This document shows positions 16,866 through 26,592 of a stretch of 64,000 bases of DNA, one piece after another. Each line of letters opens with the position of its first letter. Position 1 is the stretch's first letter. The notes beneath the pieces were generated by a model. The model saw nothing but the letters and a program-made list of their open reading frames with translations. It ran no database searches and had not been told where the DNA came from. A program made the translations under genes and the position numbers. Where the stretch lies: the NCBI RefSeq assembly GCF_947492555.1, contig NZ_CANLNE010000003.1:434001-498000 (forward strand), written 5' to 3'. This DNA is from an uncultured Roseobacter sp. GTDB lineage: Bacteria > Pseudomonadota > Alphaproteobacteria > Rhodobacterales > Rhodobacteraceae.

Positions 16866-18032
16866 ATGCCCGTGAAAAACCGCTTTGCCGAATTGCACGA
16901 TGAAATCACCGAATGGCGCCGCGATCTGCATGCACATCCGGAACTGCTCTTTGACACCCATCGCACCTCGGCGCTGGTTGCGGAAAAGCTCGCCGCATTC
17001 GGCTGCGACGAGGTGGTGCCCGGGATCGGGCGCACGGGTGTTGTCGGGGTGATCAAGGGAAAATCGGACACTTCGGGCAAGGTCATCGGGTTGCGCGCGG
17101 ACATGGATGCGTTGCCCATTCTGGAACAGACAGGTGTGGAATACGCCTCCAAAACCCCCGGAGCCATGCATGCCTGCGGGCACGATGGGCACACCGCGAT
17201 GTTGCTGGGGGCCGCGAAATACCTGGCTGAGACGCGTAACTTTGATGGTACCGCCGTTGTGATCTTTCAGCCAGCCGAAGAGGGCGGCGGCGGTGGGCGC
17301 GAGATGTGCGACGATGGCATGATGGCGCGGTTTGGTATTCAGGAAGTCTATGGCATGCACAACTGGCCGGGCCGCCCGATGGGTAGTTTTGCCATTCGTC
17401 CCGGTGCCTTCTTCGCGGCCACGGATATCTTCGAGATCGAGGTTGAGGGCCTTGGCGGGCACGCGGCGAAACCGCATGAGACCATCGACACGACCGTGGT
17501 GGCCAGCCACATTGTCATTGCCGCACAAACCATTGCCAGCCGCAATGCCGATCCAGTGGACCAGATTGTCGTTTCGGTCACCTCTTTCGAGACCTCTTCC
17601 AAGGCCTTCAACGTCATTCCGCAGCGTGTGACGCTCAAGGGTACCGTGCGCACGTTGTCGGATGAGATGCGCGACCTTGCAGAGATGCGCCTGAAAAAAA
17701 TCGCCAAAGGTGTGGCCGAGAGTTTCGGAGCTCAGGTGCAGGTGGACTACACGCGCAACTATCCGGTGATGGTCAACCACCCCGAGCAGACGGAATTTGC
17801 GGCCGCCGTCGCAGCATCGGTCGCCGGGGCGTGCGAAGACGCGCCGCTGGTCATGGGCGGCGAGGACTTTGCCTTCATGCTTGAAGAGCGCCCCGGCGCC
17901 TATATTCTGGTGGGCAATGGCGACAGCGCGGCGGTGCATCACCCGGAATACAACTTCAACGACGACGCCATCCCGGCTGGCTGCAGCTGGTGGGCGGAAA
18001 TCGTGGAACAGCGTCTGCCTGCCGCAGGCTAA
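16866..18032 (+). CDS. M20 family amidohydrolase (hippurate hydrolase/aminoacylase-like)
   Basis: 388 residues of the AbgB/HipO/IAA-amino-acid hydrolase group. It begins with WRRDLHAHPELLFDT. Metal-site motifs are GLRADMDALP, HACGHDGHTAML and AEEGGGGG, and GGEDFAFML lies near the C-terminus. The family removes acyl groups such as benzoyl, acetyl or indoleacetyl from amino acids. AAGGAGAG precedes the ATG. It is the second amidohydrolase of this cluster, which strengthens the view that the transporter brings in N-acylated compounds. It converges on the glycosyltransferase gene. Confidence 0.92.
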   Translation: MPVKNRFAELHDEITEWRRDLHAHPELLFDTHRTSALVAEKLAAFGCDEVVPGIGRTGVVGVIKGKSDTSGKVIGLRADMDALPILEQTGVEYASKTPGAMHACGHDGHTAMLLGAAKYLAETRNFDGTAVVIFQPAEEGGGGGREMCDDGMMARFGIQEVYGMHNWPGRPMGSFAIRPGAFFAATDIFEIEVEGLGGHAAKPHETIDTTVVASHIVIAAQTIASRNADPVDQIVVSVTSFETSSKAFNVIPQRVTLKGTVRTLSDEMRDLAEMRLKKIAKGVAESFGAQVQVDYTRNYPVMVNHPEQTEFAAAVAASVAGACEDAPLVMGGEDFAFMLEERPGAYILVGNGDSAAVHHPEYNFNDDAIPAGCSWWAEIVEQRLPAAG

Positions 18033-18055
18033 ACGCCAACGGCCTGGCCGGTGCG

Positions 18056-19123
18056 TCAGGCGGCGAGCAGGGCGCGATACATCGCGATAATGGCGGCGGC
18101 TTCCTGTTCGATCCGGAAATGGTCCAGCACGTTCTGCCGCGCTGCCTTCGACATGGTATCCAGTGCTTGGGGATCGGACAGCATACGACTGACGCGCTCG
18201 GCAATGGCGGCGGCGTCTTCGATGTCGACCAGATAGCCGGTTTCGCCTTCGATGATCAGTTCCTCGAAGGCGCCGACCCTGGTGGCGACAGCAGGTGCGC
18301 CGCAGGACATGGCCTCAAGCGGGGTCAGGCCGAACCCTTCCCAGCGTTGCGGGGCGACATAGAGGTCAAGCGCTTGAAAATGCTTTGAAAGGTCGGCAAT
18401 CGGCACTTCGTCCCGGAAGAGGATGCGGTCCGTCAGACCGGCAGTCGCGACCTCCTCCTTGAGGGCTTTGAGGAAATCCTGATGCTCTGCCGTGGCGCGG
18501 CCCATGATCAACGCCTTGCCTTGCGGATGGCTTTTGAAGACCTCCACCATCGCGGTGACAAAAAGGTCATTGCCCTTTTGGTGCCGGATACGCCCGAAAC
18601 AACCGATCAGCGGCCCGTCTTCCGGCAGATCCAGTGACCGGCGCAGGGCGGCACGGTCCGCCACGGGGGCGAATTGTTCACAATCCACGCCGTGCCGGAT
18701 GACCGTCGCCTCGCGTTCGAGGTAGCCGGCGGATTTGGAAGAGGTGGCAATCACATCGTCCATCTGCCGGATAAGCCAGCGCGTGAACCCGGTGTGACGC
18801 CGCTGTGCAGCTGAGGTGAAAAGAAGTTTGAGACGTTTGCCCGCAAGGTATTTCAACGCCAGCCCCGCGAGCATTTCCACGTTCCGGCGGGCGTGCCAGA
18901 CCCGCGCGCCGGAAGGTCCGGACCGGGGCAGCGACAGCAGGCGGGCGGGGGCGATGTTGGGCACTTCAGGCGGCAGATCGGGCGCCGAGGCGGTGATCGC
19001 GATATCCTGCGCCTGCAAGGGCACCAGACGGATCACCGTCGATGTCACGCCGGAATGACGGCGTTTGAAATTCGGGGCAATCACCTCGATGTCGCGCAAG
19101 GGCAGCGGGGCAGGCGGCGTCAT
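18056..19123 (-). CDS. Glycosyltransferase family 4 protein
   Basis: 355 residues of the GT-B fold. CFGRIRHQKGNDLFV is the start of the C-terminal Rossmann domain. The nucleotide-sugar motif E-x7-E appears in WEGFGLTPLEAMSCGAPAVA. It follows waaA with a 4-base overlap, so a role in lipopolysaccharide core assembly on the cytosolic membrane face is likely. The sugar donor and acceptor cannot be told. Confidence 0.9.
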   Translation of the reverse strand: MTPPAPLPLRDIEVIAPNFKRRHSGVTSTVIRLVPLQAQDIAITASAPDLPPEVPNIAPARLLSLPRSGPSGARVWHARRNVEMLAGLALKYLAGKRLKLLFTSAAQRRHTGFTRWLIRQMDDVIATSSKSAGYLEREATVIRHGVDCEQFAPVADRAALRRSLDLPEDGPLIGCFGRIRHQKGNDLFVTAMVEVFKSHPQGKALIMGRATAEHQDFLKALKEEVATAGLTDRILFRDEVPIADLSKHFQALDLYVAPQRWEGFGLTPLEAMSCGAPAVATRVGAFEELIIEGETGYLVDIEDAAAIAERVSRMLSDPQALDTMSKAARQNVLDHFRIEQEAAAIIAMYRALLAA

Positions 19124-20418
19124 CTGGCGTCATCCTCCAGCTTGAGCATGTGGACAAGGCGGGCTGCGATACTGCCAAGCGCCTCGGATTTGCCTTTTAC
19201 AATGGTTGCTGCGGCCTGCAAGGCATCTGTGCGGGCGGCATGATCCCTTAACAGGGTATCGACACCTTGCGCCAACGCATGGGCGTCAGGAACGGTTTTC
19301 GCCGCCCCTGCCGCTTCCATATCGGCAAAGGTTTCTGCAAAGTTGGTCACATGTGGGCCGGTGAACACCGCGGCCCCGGCCTCGACGACTTCGAAAGGGT
19401 TGTGCCCACCGATGGGCAGCAGCGAGCCACCCAGAAATGCCGTATCCGTCAGGGCGTACCAATTGCCCAGCTCCCCCAGCGTGTCGGCAAGATAGACAGC
19501 TTCGCCTGCGCGGGGCCAGGCACCCTGTGAGCGCACCGCAAAGCTGAGGTCGCTTTGCCGGATCAGGTCGATCACCGCGTTACTGCGATCGGGATGGCGG
19601 GGCACGAGGATCAGCATCAGATCGGGATGATCCGCCAGCAAGGTCTTGTGCGCCGCCAGAACGATCTGCTCTTCCCCGGGGTGTGTAGAGGCGGCAACCC
19701 AAACGGGCCTTCCCTTGAGGGCGGCGCGTGCCTGCGCCAGCACCGCCGGATCGGTGGGCAGCGGGGCAGAGAGAGATTTGAGGTTGATGCCGCGCGCGAC
19801 CCGGTCCACAGGCGCATGCATATCCACCATCGCCTGCGCCATTTCGTCATTCTGCGTCAGGATCAGGTCAAAGACCTGAAGGATATAGGCGGCCAACTCC
19901 GGGCGGCGTGCCCAGGCCGCGCGGGATTTGGCGCTGAGCCGCGCGTTCACCAACGCCATGGGGGTGCCGCGCTCGTGCGTCATCCGCAGCATGCGGGGCC
20001 AGAGCTCGCTTTCCACAAAAACCGCGGCATCCGGGCGCCAGTGTCCCAGAAACCGGCTCAGCGGCCCCTTGGCATCCAGCGGCGCGAACTGGTGTACGGT
20101 GCGGGGGGGCATACGGTCGGCCACCAGTTTCGCGGAGGTTGGCGTACCCGAGGTGATCAGGAAATGTGCGCGCGGCAACAGTTCGCCCATCCGGGTGATC
20201 AGAGCCAGCACCGACAGGCTTTCGCCAACGGAGGCCGCGTGAAACCAGATCAGCGGGCCACTGCCCGAGCGGGGCTGGCTGGCATGCCCCATTTTCTCAT
20301 GAGCCCGCAGAGCGGAAACGCCTTGCCGGCGCAGCTTGCGGATTTCAGCCCAGGCTGCAAAGGGGGCAAGCAGCACCGTCGCCGCCACGTAAAGATGAAA
20401 GAGCGGCGGCGCGCGCAT
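19120..20418 (-). CDS. waaA: 3-deoxy-D-manno-octulosonic acid transferase
   Basis: WaaA (KdtA) adds Kdo from CMP-Kdo to lipid IVA, the first core step of LPS. The 432-residue protein has an N-terminal membrane anchor (LYVAATVLLAPFAAW). IWFHAASVGE carries the conserved catalytic Glu. VFVESELWPRM, VAASTHPGEE and GGHNPFEVVEAG follow. It is full length. It begins eight bases after moaA and overlaps the glycosyltransferase gene. No lpxK or other lipid A gene is adjacent. Confidence 0.95.
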   Translation of the reverse strand: MRAPPLFHLYVAATVLLAPFAAWAEIRKLRRQGVSALRAHEKMGHASQPRSGSGPLIWFHAASVGESLSVLALITRMGELLPRAHFLITSGTPTSAKLVADRMPPRTVHQFAPLDAKGPLSRFLGHWRPDAAVFVESELWPRMLRMTHERGTPMALVNARLSAKSRAAWARRPELAAYILQVFDLILTQNDEMAQAMVDMHAPVDRVARGINLKSLSAPLPTDPAVLAQARAALKGRPVWVAASTHPGEEQIVLAAHKTLLADHPDLMLILVPRHPDRSNAVIDLIRQSDLSFAVRSQGAWPRAGEAVYLADTLGELGNWYALTDTAFLGGSLLPIGGHNPFEVVEAGAAVFTGPHVTNFAETFADMEAAGAAKTVPDAHALAQGVDTLLRDHAARTDALQAAATIVKGKSEALGSIAARLVHMLKLEDDAR

Positions 20419-20426
20419 GGACGTAT

Positions 20427-21434
20427 TCAGCCGCCTGTATGGCTCATGTGGCGTGGCATCTGCCCATCCAGCCGCTGGCGCGAATAGTCGAAGTCATGCC
20501 CCTTGGGCTTGAGGGCAATCGCCGCGCGGATCGCGTCTTCCAGCGGGCTGTCGTCATCAGGATGGGCACGCAGGGGCGCGCGCAGGTCGGCGGCGTCTTC
20601 CTGTCCGAGGCACATGAAAATCTCGCCGGTGCAGGTCACCCGCACCCGGTTGCAGCTTTCGCAGAAATTATGGCTGAGCGGGGTGATGAAGCCGATCTTC
20701 TGCCCGGTCTCTTCCAGCCGCACGTAGCGCGCGGGCCCGCCGGTGCGTTCCGCCAGATCGGTCACGGTGTAGTGTTCCGCATAGCGCGCCCGGACGTCTT
20801 TCAGTGACCAGTATTGCCCCAGCCGGTCCTCGTTGCCGATATCTCCCATGGGCATGACCTCAATCCACGTCAGGTCAATATCGCGTTCGGCGCACCATTC
20901 AGTGATATAGGGCAACTCGTCCTCGTTGAACCCTTTCAGGGCGACTGCGTTCAGTTTCACCCGCAACCCGGCGGCCTGGGCCGCATCGATCCCGCGCAGC
21001 ACCTGCGGCAGGCGGCCCCAGCGGGTGATCTCTGCAAACTTCGTCTCATCCAGCGTATCGAGCGAGACATTTACCCGGCGGACACCCGCCGCATAGAGGT
21101 CGGTGGCAAAGCGCTCCAGCTGACTGCCGTTGGTCGTCAGCGTCAGCTCTTTTAGCGTGCCCGCCTCCAGATGTCGTGACATGCCCTGGAAGAAAGTCAG
21201 AATGCCCTTGCGCACCAAAGGCTCCCCCCCGGTGATCCGCAGCTTTTCCACGCCGAGCCCAACGAAGGTCGAGCACAGGCGATCAAGTTCTTCCAGCGTC
21301 AGCAATTCCTTTTTCGGCAAAAAGGTCATGTTCTCGGACATGCAGTAGACACATCGGAAGTCACACCGGTCGGTGACGGACACCCGAAGGTAGGTGATGG
21401 CGCGGGCAAAGGGATCAATCAATGGAGCTGTCAT
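20427..21434 (-). CDS. moaA: GTP 3',8-cyclase (molybdenum cofactor biosynthesis)
   Basis: This radical-SAM enzyme converts GTP to 3',8-cyclo-GTP, the first step to molybdopterin. The product has 335 residues. The SAM [4Fe-4S] ligands are Cys24, Cys28 and Cys31 (CDFRCVYC). The second cluster is bound by CESC and a later Cys in FMCLG. The C-terminus ends in the conserved Gly-Gly. I chose ATG 21434 because the protein then starts like its relatives ([16 protein letters not shown]); GGAGG lies rather far upstream (15 bases). It heads a moaA-waaA-glycosyltransferase operon. Confidence 0.96.
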   Translation of the reverse strand: MTAPLIDPFARAITYLRVSVTDRCDFRCVYCMSENMTFLPKKELLTLEELDRLCSTFVGLGVEKLRITGGEPLVRKGILTFFQGMSRHLEAGTLKELTLTTNGSQLERFATDLYAAGVRRVNVSLDTLDETKFAEITRWGRLPQVLRGIDAAQAAGLRVKLNAVALKGFNEDELPYITEWCAERDIDLTWIEVMPMGDIGNEDRLGQYWSLKDVRARYAEHYTVTDLAERTGGPARYVRLEETGQKIGFITPLSHNFCESCNRVRVTCTGEIFMCLGQEDAADLRAPLRAHPDDDSPLEDAIRAAIALKPKGHDFDYSRQRLDGQMPRHMSHTGG

Positions 21435-21518
21435 ATCTTTATAGGTAATCCTCCCGGGCAGGCGCAGCAAGAGGTTAACGCCATTGATGCTGAATGGCGG
21501 CTATGGTTTAGAGAGAGC

Positions 21519-22004
21519 ATGTCCCGCATCCTTTCATTTCGTCTGACTGCCCTTGCCGTCGTGCTGAGCCTGTCGGCCTGTGCGCAGCTGAACCAGATTA
21601 ACCTGGCTTTGGGGGGTGGTGATCTGTTGGAAGAACCCGCCGTCTCTGCGCCTGCACAGACGCAGGCCATTCCGACCGGTTCCGCACGGACAGCCGAAGC
21701 GTTGGACCAGTCGACCGCACAGGAGCGCGTGGCCGCCACCCGCTCACGTGGGGCGGGCAGGGCTTTGGGGCAAACCGTGGCCTCTCTCGGCAGCCCATCC
21801 GAGCCCGGATTTTGGTTGAAGACGCCCCTTGTAAGCGCTCAATCGGCCGGACGGGTGAGAAATCCAGCAACCGGCAAATCCGTCGCCGTCACGCTGATCC
21901 CCATCGACGGGCCTGCAACCGCCGGCAGCCGCATCTCCCTCTCTGCGATGCGGGCGCTGGAGGTCAGCCTTGCCGATCTCGTCACCGTGGACGTCAGCTC
22001 GTAA
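21519..22004 (+). CDS. Lipoprotein of unknown function, possibly RlpA/DPBB-like
   Basis: 161 residues. A signal sequence ends in the lipobox LSAC (Cys near residue 21). An Ala/Pro/Thr-rich linker follows, then a conserved-looking C-terminal part: FWLKTPLV, GRVRNPATGKSVAVTLIPI and AGSRISLSAMRALEVSL. The Gly-Lys-Ser-Val-x-Val-x-Leu pattern followed by Ser-x-x-Ala-Met resembles the double-psi beta-barrel of RlpA-like proteins, a tentative similarity. It is divergent from moaA and converges to within two bases of the PPOX-type gene. Confidence 0.75.
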   Translation: MSRILSFRLTALAVVLSLSACAQLNQINLALGGGDLLEEPAVSAPAQTQAIPTGSARTAEALDQSTAQERVAATRSRGAGRALGQTVASLGSPSEPGFWLKTPLVSAQSAGRVRNPATGKSVAVTLIPIDGPATAGSRISLSAMRALEVSLADLVTVDVSS

Positions 22005-22006
22005 CC

Positions 22007-22561
22007 TCAGTCGCTGCCCTGCGCCAGAATATGCGTGGGCGCGCCGTCAATGGTGGTCTGGTTGCGCGTTTCCCAATACTCGGAAATCCCCTCGGCTCCG
22101 CGATCCTCGGTCCATTTTTCGAGCACGTCACGCTCGCCCTTGTACTCCATAAAGGGTACGGCATAGCCGCAGCTGGTCTGCACCAGATCCACCGCAACAT
22201 CATAAATTTGCCGCGCGCCCTGCGAGCCCGGGAAGAGCGCGTTCAGCGCGTCAAATTCCGCGTCCCGCGGGTGCAGGGTCGTTGCGCTGCCGTAACAGCG
22301 CAGGATCATCGGCCTGGCCTCGAACCCGCACCACATCAGGGTCATCCGGTTGATCCGGGCCAGATGCCCGGCGGTTTCGTTCCCGGAGCCTGTGAGGTTG
22401 CGCCAGACGATGCGGTTAGGACCCAGCACCCGCAGGCTGTCCATGCCCTTGGGCGAAATATTGACCCGACCCTCCGGCGCGGCGGAGCCCACGAAAAACA
22501 TGTGCTGATCTTCGACAAAACGGGTCAGCGCATCGCTCAGCGCATCAAATTGCTTGGCCAT
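22007..22561 (-). CDS. Pyridoxamine 5'-phosphate oxidase-like FMN-binding protein
   Basis: 184 residues with the split-barrel PPOX pattern: FVGSAAPEGRVNISPKGMDSL, then VWRNLTGSGNETAGHL, then MTLMWCGFEARPMILRCYG. Members bind FMN or heme and act as oxidases or reductases; this subgroup has no assigned reaction. It begins three bases after the glmS stop and so probably shares the glmU-glmS transcript. Confidence 0.87.
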   Translation of the reverse strand: MAKQFDALSDALTRFVEDQHMFFVGSAAPEGRVNISPKGMDSLRVLGPNRIVWRNLTGSGNETAGHLARINRMTLMWCGFEARPMILRCYGSATTLHPRDAEFDALNALFPGSQGARQIYDVAVDLVQTSCGYAVPFMEYKGERDVLEKWTEDRGAEGISEYWETRNQTTIDGAPTHILAQGSD

Positions 22562-22564
22562 GGG

Positions 22565-24385
22565 TCATTCCACCGTGACGGATTTGGCAAGGTTGCGGGG
22601 CTGGTCCACATCCGTGCCCTTGGCCACAGCGGTGTGATAGGCCAGCAGCTGCGCCGGGATCGCATAGAGGATCGGCGTCATGATATCAGGCACCGTGGGC
22701 AGTTCGATGGTGGCAAAGGTGCCTTCGCCAGCCTCCTCGATCCCCTGCCTGTCGGAGACCAGGATCACGCGGCCCTTGCGGGCGATGACCTCCTGCATGT
22801 TGCTGACGGTCTTGTCGAACAGCGCGTCGCGGGGTGCCATTACAACGACAGGCACATATTTGTCGACAAGGGCGATGGGGCCGTGTTTGAGTTCGCCCGA
22901 AGCATAAGCCTCCGCGTGTATGTAGCTGATTTCCTTTAGTTTAAGTGCGCCCTCAAGGGCCAGCGGGAACATCATGCCCCGTCCCAGAAACAGTACATCA
23001 CGTGCTTCGGCTATTTTGAGCGCGGCCTTTTGCATTGCTTTGTTCGCTTCCAACGCGGTCGAGAGCATGCTGGGCATGCCGCGCAGGGCCGACAGGTGAT
23101 CGGCCAGTGTTTCGGCGTCGATTTCACCGCGATCCCGCGCAGCTTTGAGCGCCAGAATGAGCAACACCGCAAGCTGGCAGCTGAAAGCCTTGGTGGAAGC
23201 GACGCCGACCTCGACCCCCGCATGGATCGGCAGCACCAGATCACTTTCCCGCGCGATGGAGCTTTCCGGCACGTTGACCACAGAGACGATGCGGTCTGCT
23301 TTACCTTCGCAATACCGCAGAGCCGCCAGCGTGTCAGCGGTTTCACCCGACTGGCTGACAAAAAGCGCAGTTGTACGCGCTGGCACGGGCGGCTCGCGAT
23401 AGCGGAACTCGGAGGCGACATCGACATCAACCGGCAAGCGCGCGATCTGCTCAAACCAGTATTTTGCCGTAAGGCAGGCATAGGAGGCGGTGCCACAGGC
23501 AACCATCGTCAGTCGGTCCACCTTTGAGAAATCCATACCGGGGTCGGGCAGGGTAATCTCGCCGTTCGCATCCAGGTAGTTCCCGAGCGCTTGCCCCATA
23601 ACCGTCGGCTGCTCGGCAATTTCTTTGGCCATGAAGTGTTTGTGGCCTGCCTTGTCGATCCGTGTATCCCCGATTTGCACGGTTTTCACAGGACGATTGG
23701 CCAGCGTGCCATGCGCGTCGCGAATTTCGACACCTGTGCGTGTGATGACGGCGCGGTCGCCCTCTTCAAGATAGCTGATGCGGTCGGTAAGCGGTGCCAG
23801 CGCAATTGCATCCGAACCCACGAACATCTCGCCGTCGCCATGGCCGATGGCCAGCGGCGAGCCCTTCCGTGCTGCCACGATCAGGTCGTCCTCACCCGAG
23901 AACAGGAAGGCGAGGGCAAAAGCGCCGGTCAGGCGATCCAGCGTTTTGCTGGCTGCTTCGACCGGGTCCGAGCCTTCAGTCATGTAGTGTTCGGTCATCA
24001 ACGCAATGGTTTCGGTGTCCGTTTGCGTCACGAACTCAACGCCATGCTCGGCCAGTTCCGCCCGCAGTTCGCGGAAATTCTCGATGATCCCGTTGTGTAC
24101 CACCGCGACGCGGCCAGCCTGATGCGGATGCGCATTGACGACGGTGGGTGCGCCATGTGTCGCCCACCGCGTGTGACCAATGCCCGACTTTCCGGTCAGC
24201 GGTTCATGTACCAGCAAGTCCGAAAGATTAACCAGCTTGCCGACAGCGCGACGCCGGTCGAGAATGCCGTCTTCGACCGTGGCAATCCCGGCACTGTCAT
24301 AGCCGCGGTATTCGAGCCGTTTTAGGGCTTCCACCAGAATGGGCGCTACTTCATGACTGCCCAGGACCCCTACAATTCCACACAT
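22565..24385 (-). CDS. glmS: Glutamine-fructose-6-phosphate aminotransferase (isomerizing)
   Basis: GlmS makes glucosamine-6-phosphate from fructose-6-phosphate and glutamine, the entry to peptidoglycan and LPS amino sugars. The 606-residue protein begins MCGIVGVLG, with Cys2 as the amidotransferase nucleophile. It has two SIS domains (FVSQSGETADT near residue 347), and the C-terminus AKSVTVE closes the active site. It starts two bases after glmU, so the two steps of UDP-GlcNAc synthesis are co-expressed. No glmS ribozyme is seen upstream, as expected when the gene is internal to an operon. Confidence 0.98.
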   Translation of the reverse strand: MCGIVGVLGSHEVAPILVEALKRLEYRGYDSAGIATVEDGILDRRRAVGKLVNLSDLLVHEPLTGKSGIGHTRWATHGAPTVVNAHPHQAGRVAVVHNGIIENFRELRAELAEHGVEFVTQTDTETIALMTEHYMTEGSDPVEAASKTLDRLTGAFALAFLFSGEDDLIVAARKGSPLAIGHGDGEMFVGSDAIALAPLTDRISYLEEGDRAVITRTGVEIRDAHGTLANRPVKTVQIGDTRIDKAGHKHFMAKEIAEQPTVMGQALGNYLDANGEITLPDPGMDFSKVDRLTMVACGTASYACLTAKYWFEQIARLPVDVDVASEFRYREPPVPARTTALFVSQSGETADTLAALRYCEGKADRIVSVVNVPESSIARESDLVLPIHAGVEVGVASTKAFSCQLAVLLILALKAARDRGEIDAETLADHLSALRGMPSMLSTALEANKAMQKAALKIAEARDVLFLGRGMMFPLALEGALKLKEISYIHAEAYASGELKHGPIALVDKYVPVVVMAPRDALFDKTVSNMQEVIARKGRVILVSDRQGIEEAGEGTFATIELPTVPDIMTPILYAIPAQLLAYHTAVAKGTDVDQPRNLAKSVTVE

Positions 24386-24387
24386 TT

Positions 24388-25740
24388 TCAGCTGCCTCTT
24401 TGCAGTTTGGCTTTCTTGGCCTTTAAGATATCGAACAATTTCGTCGCCATACCCGGTTTCTCGACCTGTGGCGCACGGGCGATCGCAAGGGCGTCCGCGT
24501 CCACGTCCGAGGTAATGACCGACCCGCTCCCGGTCATGGCGCGGTCGCCGATGGACACCGGGGCCACCAGCATTGTGTTGGAGCCGATAAAGGCGTTATC
24601 TCCGATCTCGGTGCGGTGTTTCAGAACGCCGTCATAGTTGCAGGTGATCGTGCCCGCACCGACGTTCGTCTGCGCACCAAGCGTGGCATCGCCGATGTAG
24701 CTGAGGTGATTGACCTTGGTGCCTTCGCCGATCTGCGCGTTCTTGATCTCCACGAAATTACCGACCCGCACGTTCTCGCTGAGCTCGGCACCGGGGCGCA
24801 GCCGGGCATATGGCCCCACAACCGCACCACGGGCCACGTGACAGCCTTCGAGATGTGAAAACGCCCGTATGGTCGCGCCGGATTCTACGGTGACGCCGGG
24901 ACCAAAGACGACATTTGGCTCAATGACCGTGTCGCGCCCGATCACGGTGTCAAAGGCGAAATGCACGGTGTCCGGCGCGGGCAGAGTGACACCGTCCTCA
25001 AAGGCGGCGGCGCGGGCGCGTGCCTGAAAGGCAGCTTCGGCGGCGGCCAGTTCGGTGCGGGAATTGATGCCCAGCGTTTCGCTTTCGTCGCAGGTGACAA
25101 CGGTTGCGGAGAGGCCTTGGGACCGGGCGATGCCCACGATATCCGTCAAGTAGTATTCTTCCGCCGCGTTCTTGTTGTCGACCGCGTCAATCAGATCGAA
25201 CAGCAACTCTGACCGGCAGGCAATGACCCCGCTGTTGCAAAGCGTGATGGCACGTTCCGCCGCATCGGCGTCCTTGAATTCGACGATCCGTTCCAGCGTC
25301 TCACCCTCAACGACCAGCCGCCCGTATCGGCCAGGATCGGCGGCTTCAAAGCCCAGAACGACCACATCATGCGTGGCTTGGGCCGCAATCATCGTCTCCA
25401 GCGTTTCCGGCTGGACGAAAGGCGTGTCGCCGAAGAGCACGATCACGGTACCGTCAAAGTCCTTCAAAAGCGGGGCGGCCTGTCCGGCCGCATGGGCCGT
25501 GCCAAATTGATCTGTCTGTTCCGCCACCAGGGCGGTTTCATCATGCGCCTGCGCGGCCTTGCGTACCGATGCGGCGCCATGACCGGCCACAACCACCGTG
25601 TGTTCGGGTGCAAGGCTGGCCCCGGCCTGCATTGCGTGGATCAAAAGCGGCGCACCTGCGAGCGGGTGGAGGACCTTGGGCAGGTCCGAGTTCATCCGGG
25701 TGCCTTTGCCTGCGGCGAGGATGACCAAAGCGGTTTTCAT
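24388..25740 (-). CDS. glmU: Bifunctional N-acetylglucosamine-1-P uridyltransferase / glucosamine-1-P acetyltransferase
   Basis: 450 residues. The N-terminal pyrophosphorylase domain has LAAGKGTRMNSDLPKVLHPL with the signature Gly, Arg and Lys. A left-handed beta-helix acetyltransferase domain with hexapeptide repeats follows from about residue 250 (GVTVESGATIRAFSHLEG, YIGDATLGAQTNVGAGT). It produces UDP-GlcNAc. It is the first gene of the leftward glmU-glmS-PPOX unit and is divergent from the phosphatase at 25879. Confidence 0.97.
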   Translation of the reverse strand: MKTALVILAAGKGTRMNSDLPKVLHPLAGAPLLIHAMQAGASLAPEHTVVVAGHGAASVRKAAQAHDETALVAEQTDQFGTAHAAGQAAPLLKDFDGTVIVLFGDTPFVQPETLETMIAAQATHDVVVLGFEAADPGRYGRLVVEGETLERIVEFKDADAAERAITLCNSGVIACRSELLFDLIDAVDNKNAAEEYYLTDIVGIARSQGLSATVVTCDESETLGINSRTELAAAEAAFQARARAAAFEDGVTLPAPDTVHFAFDTVIGRDTVIEPNVVFGPGVTVESGATIRAFSHLEGCHVARGAVVGPYARLRPGAELSENVRVGNFVEIKNAQIGEGTKVNHLSYIGDATLGAQTNVGAGTITCNYDGVLKHRTEIGDNAFIGSNTMLVAPVSIGDRAMTGSGSVITSDVDADALAIARAPQVEKPGMATKLFDILKAKKAKLQRGS

Positions 25741-25878
25741 GTCGTTTCTCTTTGTGTTCTGCTTCGGCCCTGTTTATCCGTCTGGCGCAGCGGCGCAAGC
25801 CACGCAGGCATCAAAGAAGGTTGCGGCTTGCAACATGTCTGGGCGGTCATTCGCCCAAGGATGAGGCGGAGAACGGGC

Positions 25879-26544
25879 ATGAAAACTGTTATTTTCGATC
25901 TGGATGGGACTTTGGCTGATACCAGTGGCGACCTGATTGCGGCGGCCAATCACTGTTTCCGGGCCATGGGCGAAGGCGATGTGCTGGACCCCGACGCTGA
26001 TGCGGGCACGGCTCTGCGCGGCGGGCGGGCGATGCTGCGTGCCGGGCTGACGCGTCTTGGTCGCGAGGAAATGGAGCCGATAATTGATCACTACTATCCC
26101 CATTTGCTGGACGCCTATGGTGCCGCCATCGATGTCCACACGCAGGTCTATCCGCGGGCGATGGAGGCGGTCGAGCGGTTGAAATCCGGCGGCTACGGTG
26201 TCGGCATCTGCACCAACAAACCAGAGCGTCTTGCCGATGTCCTGTTGCAAAAGCTGGGCGTGCGGGATGCCTTTGCCTCGCTTGTGGGTGCCGATACGCT
26301 GTCGGTGCGCAAGCCGGACCCGGAGCCGCTACATGAGGCGGTGCGGCGGGCGGGCGGGGCCCCTGGGCGTAGCGTGCTCATTGGCGATTCCGATACGGAC
26401 AGGAACACGGCGCGGGCGGCGCAGGTGCCTTGTGTGCTGGTCACCTTTGGTCCTGCGGGGGGCGATATGGCGGCATTGGAACCGGAAGGCCTGCTGGCGG
26501 ATTACGCCGATCTGCCGCAGATGGTTGACCGTCTGCTGGCTTGA
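25879..26544 (+). CDS. gph: Phosphoglycolate phosphatase-type HAD hydrolase
   Basis: 221 residues. HAD motif I is FDLDGTLADT (nucleophile and acid Asp), motif II/III includes TNKPERLADVLL, and motif IV is GDSDTDRNTA. The alpha-helical cap fits subclass I, like Gph, which removes phosphate from 2-phosphoglycolate. Other HAD phosphatases look similar, so the substrate is probable but not proved. The start at 25879 follows a GGCGGAG-type site and begins directly with the motif I strand. Confidence 0.87.
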   Translation: MKTVIFDLDGTLADTSGDLIAAANHCFRAMGEGDVLDPDADAGTALRGGRAMLRAGLTRLGREEMEPIIDHYYPHLLDAYGAAIDVHTQVYPRAMEAVERLKSGGYGVGICTNKPERLADVLLQKLGVRDAFASLVGADTLSVRKPDPEPLHEAVRRAGGAPGRSVLIGDSDTDRNTARAAQVPCVLVTFGPAGGDMAALEPEGLLADYADLPQMVDRLLA

Positions 26545-26592
26545 CCGGAGCCGGGGCCATCGGCAAAGCTGCAATCAATCAAGGGGTGTCAG

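Noticed and set aside
21812..22939. 375-residue plus-strand frame
   Set aside because: It crosses a lipoprotein end, the PPOX gene and the glmS end in an antisense or shifted frame.
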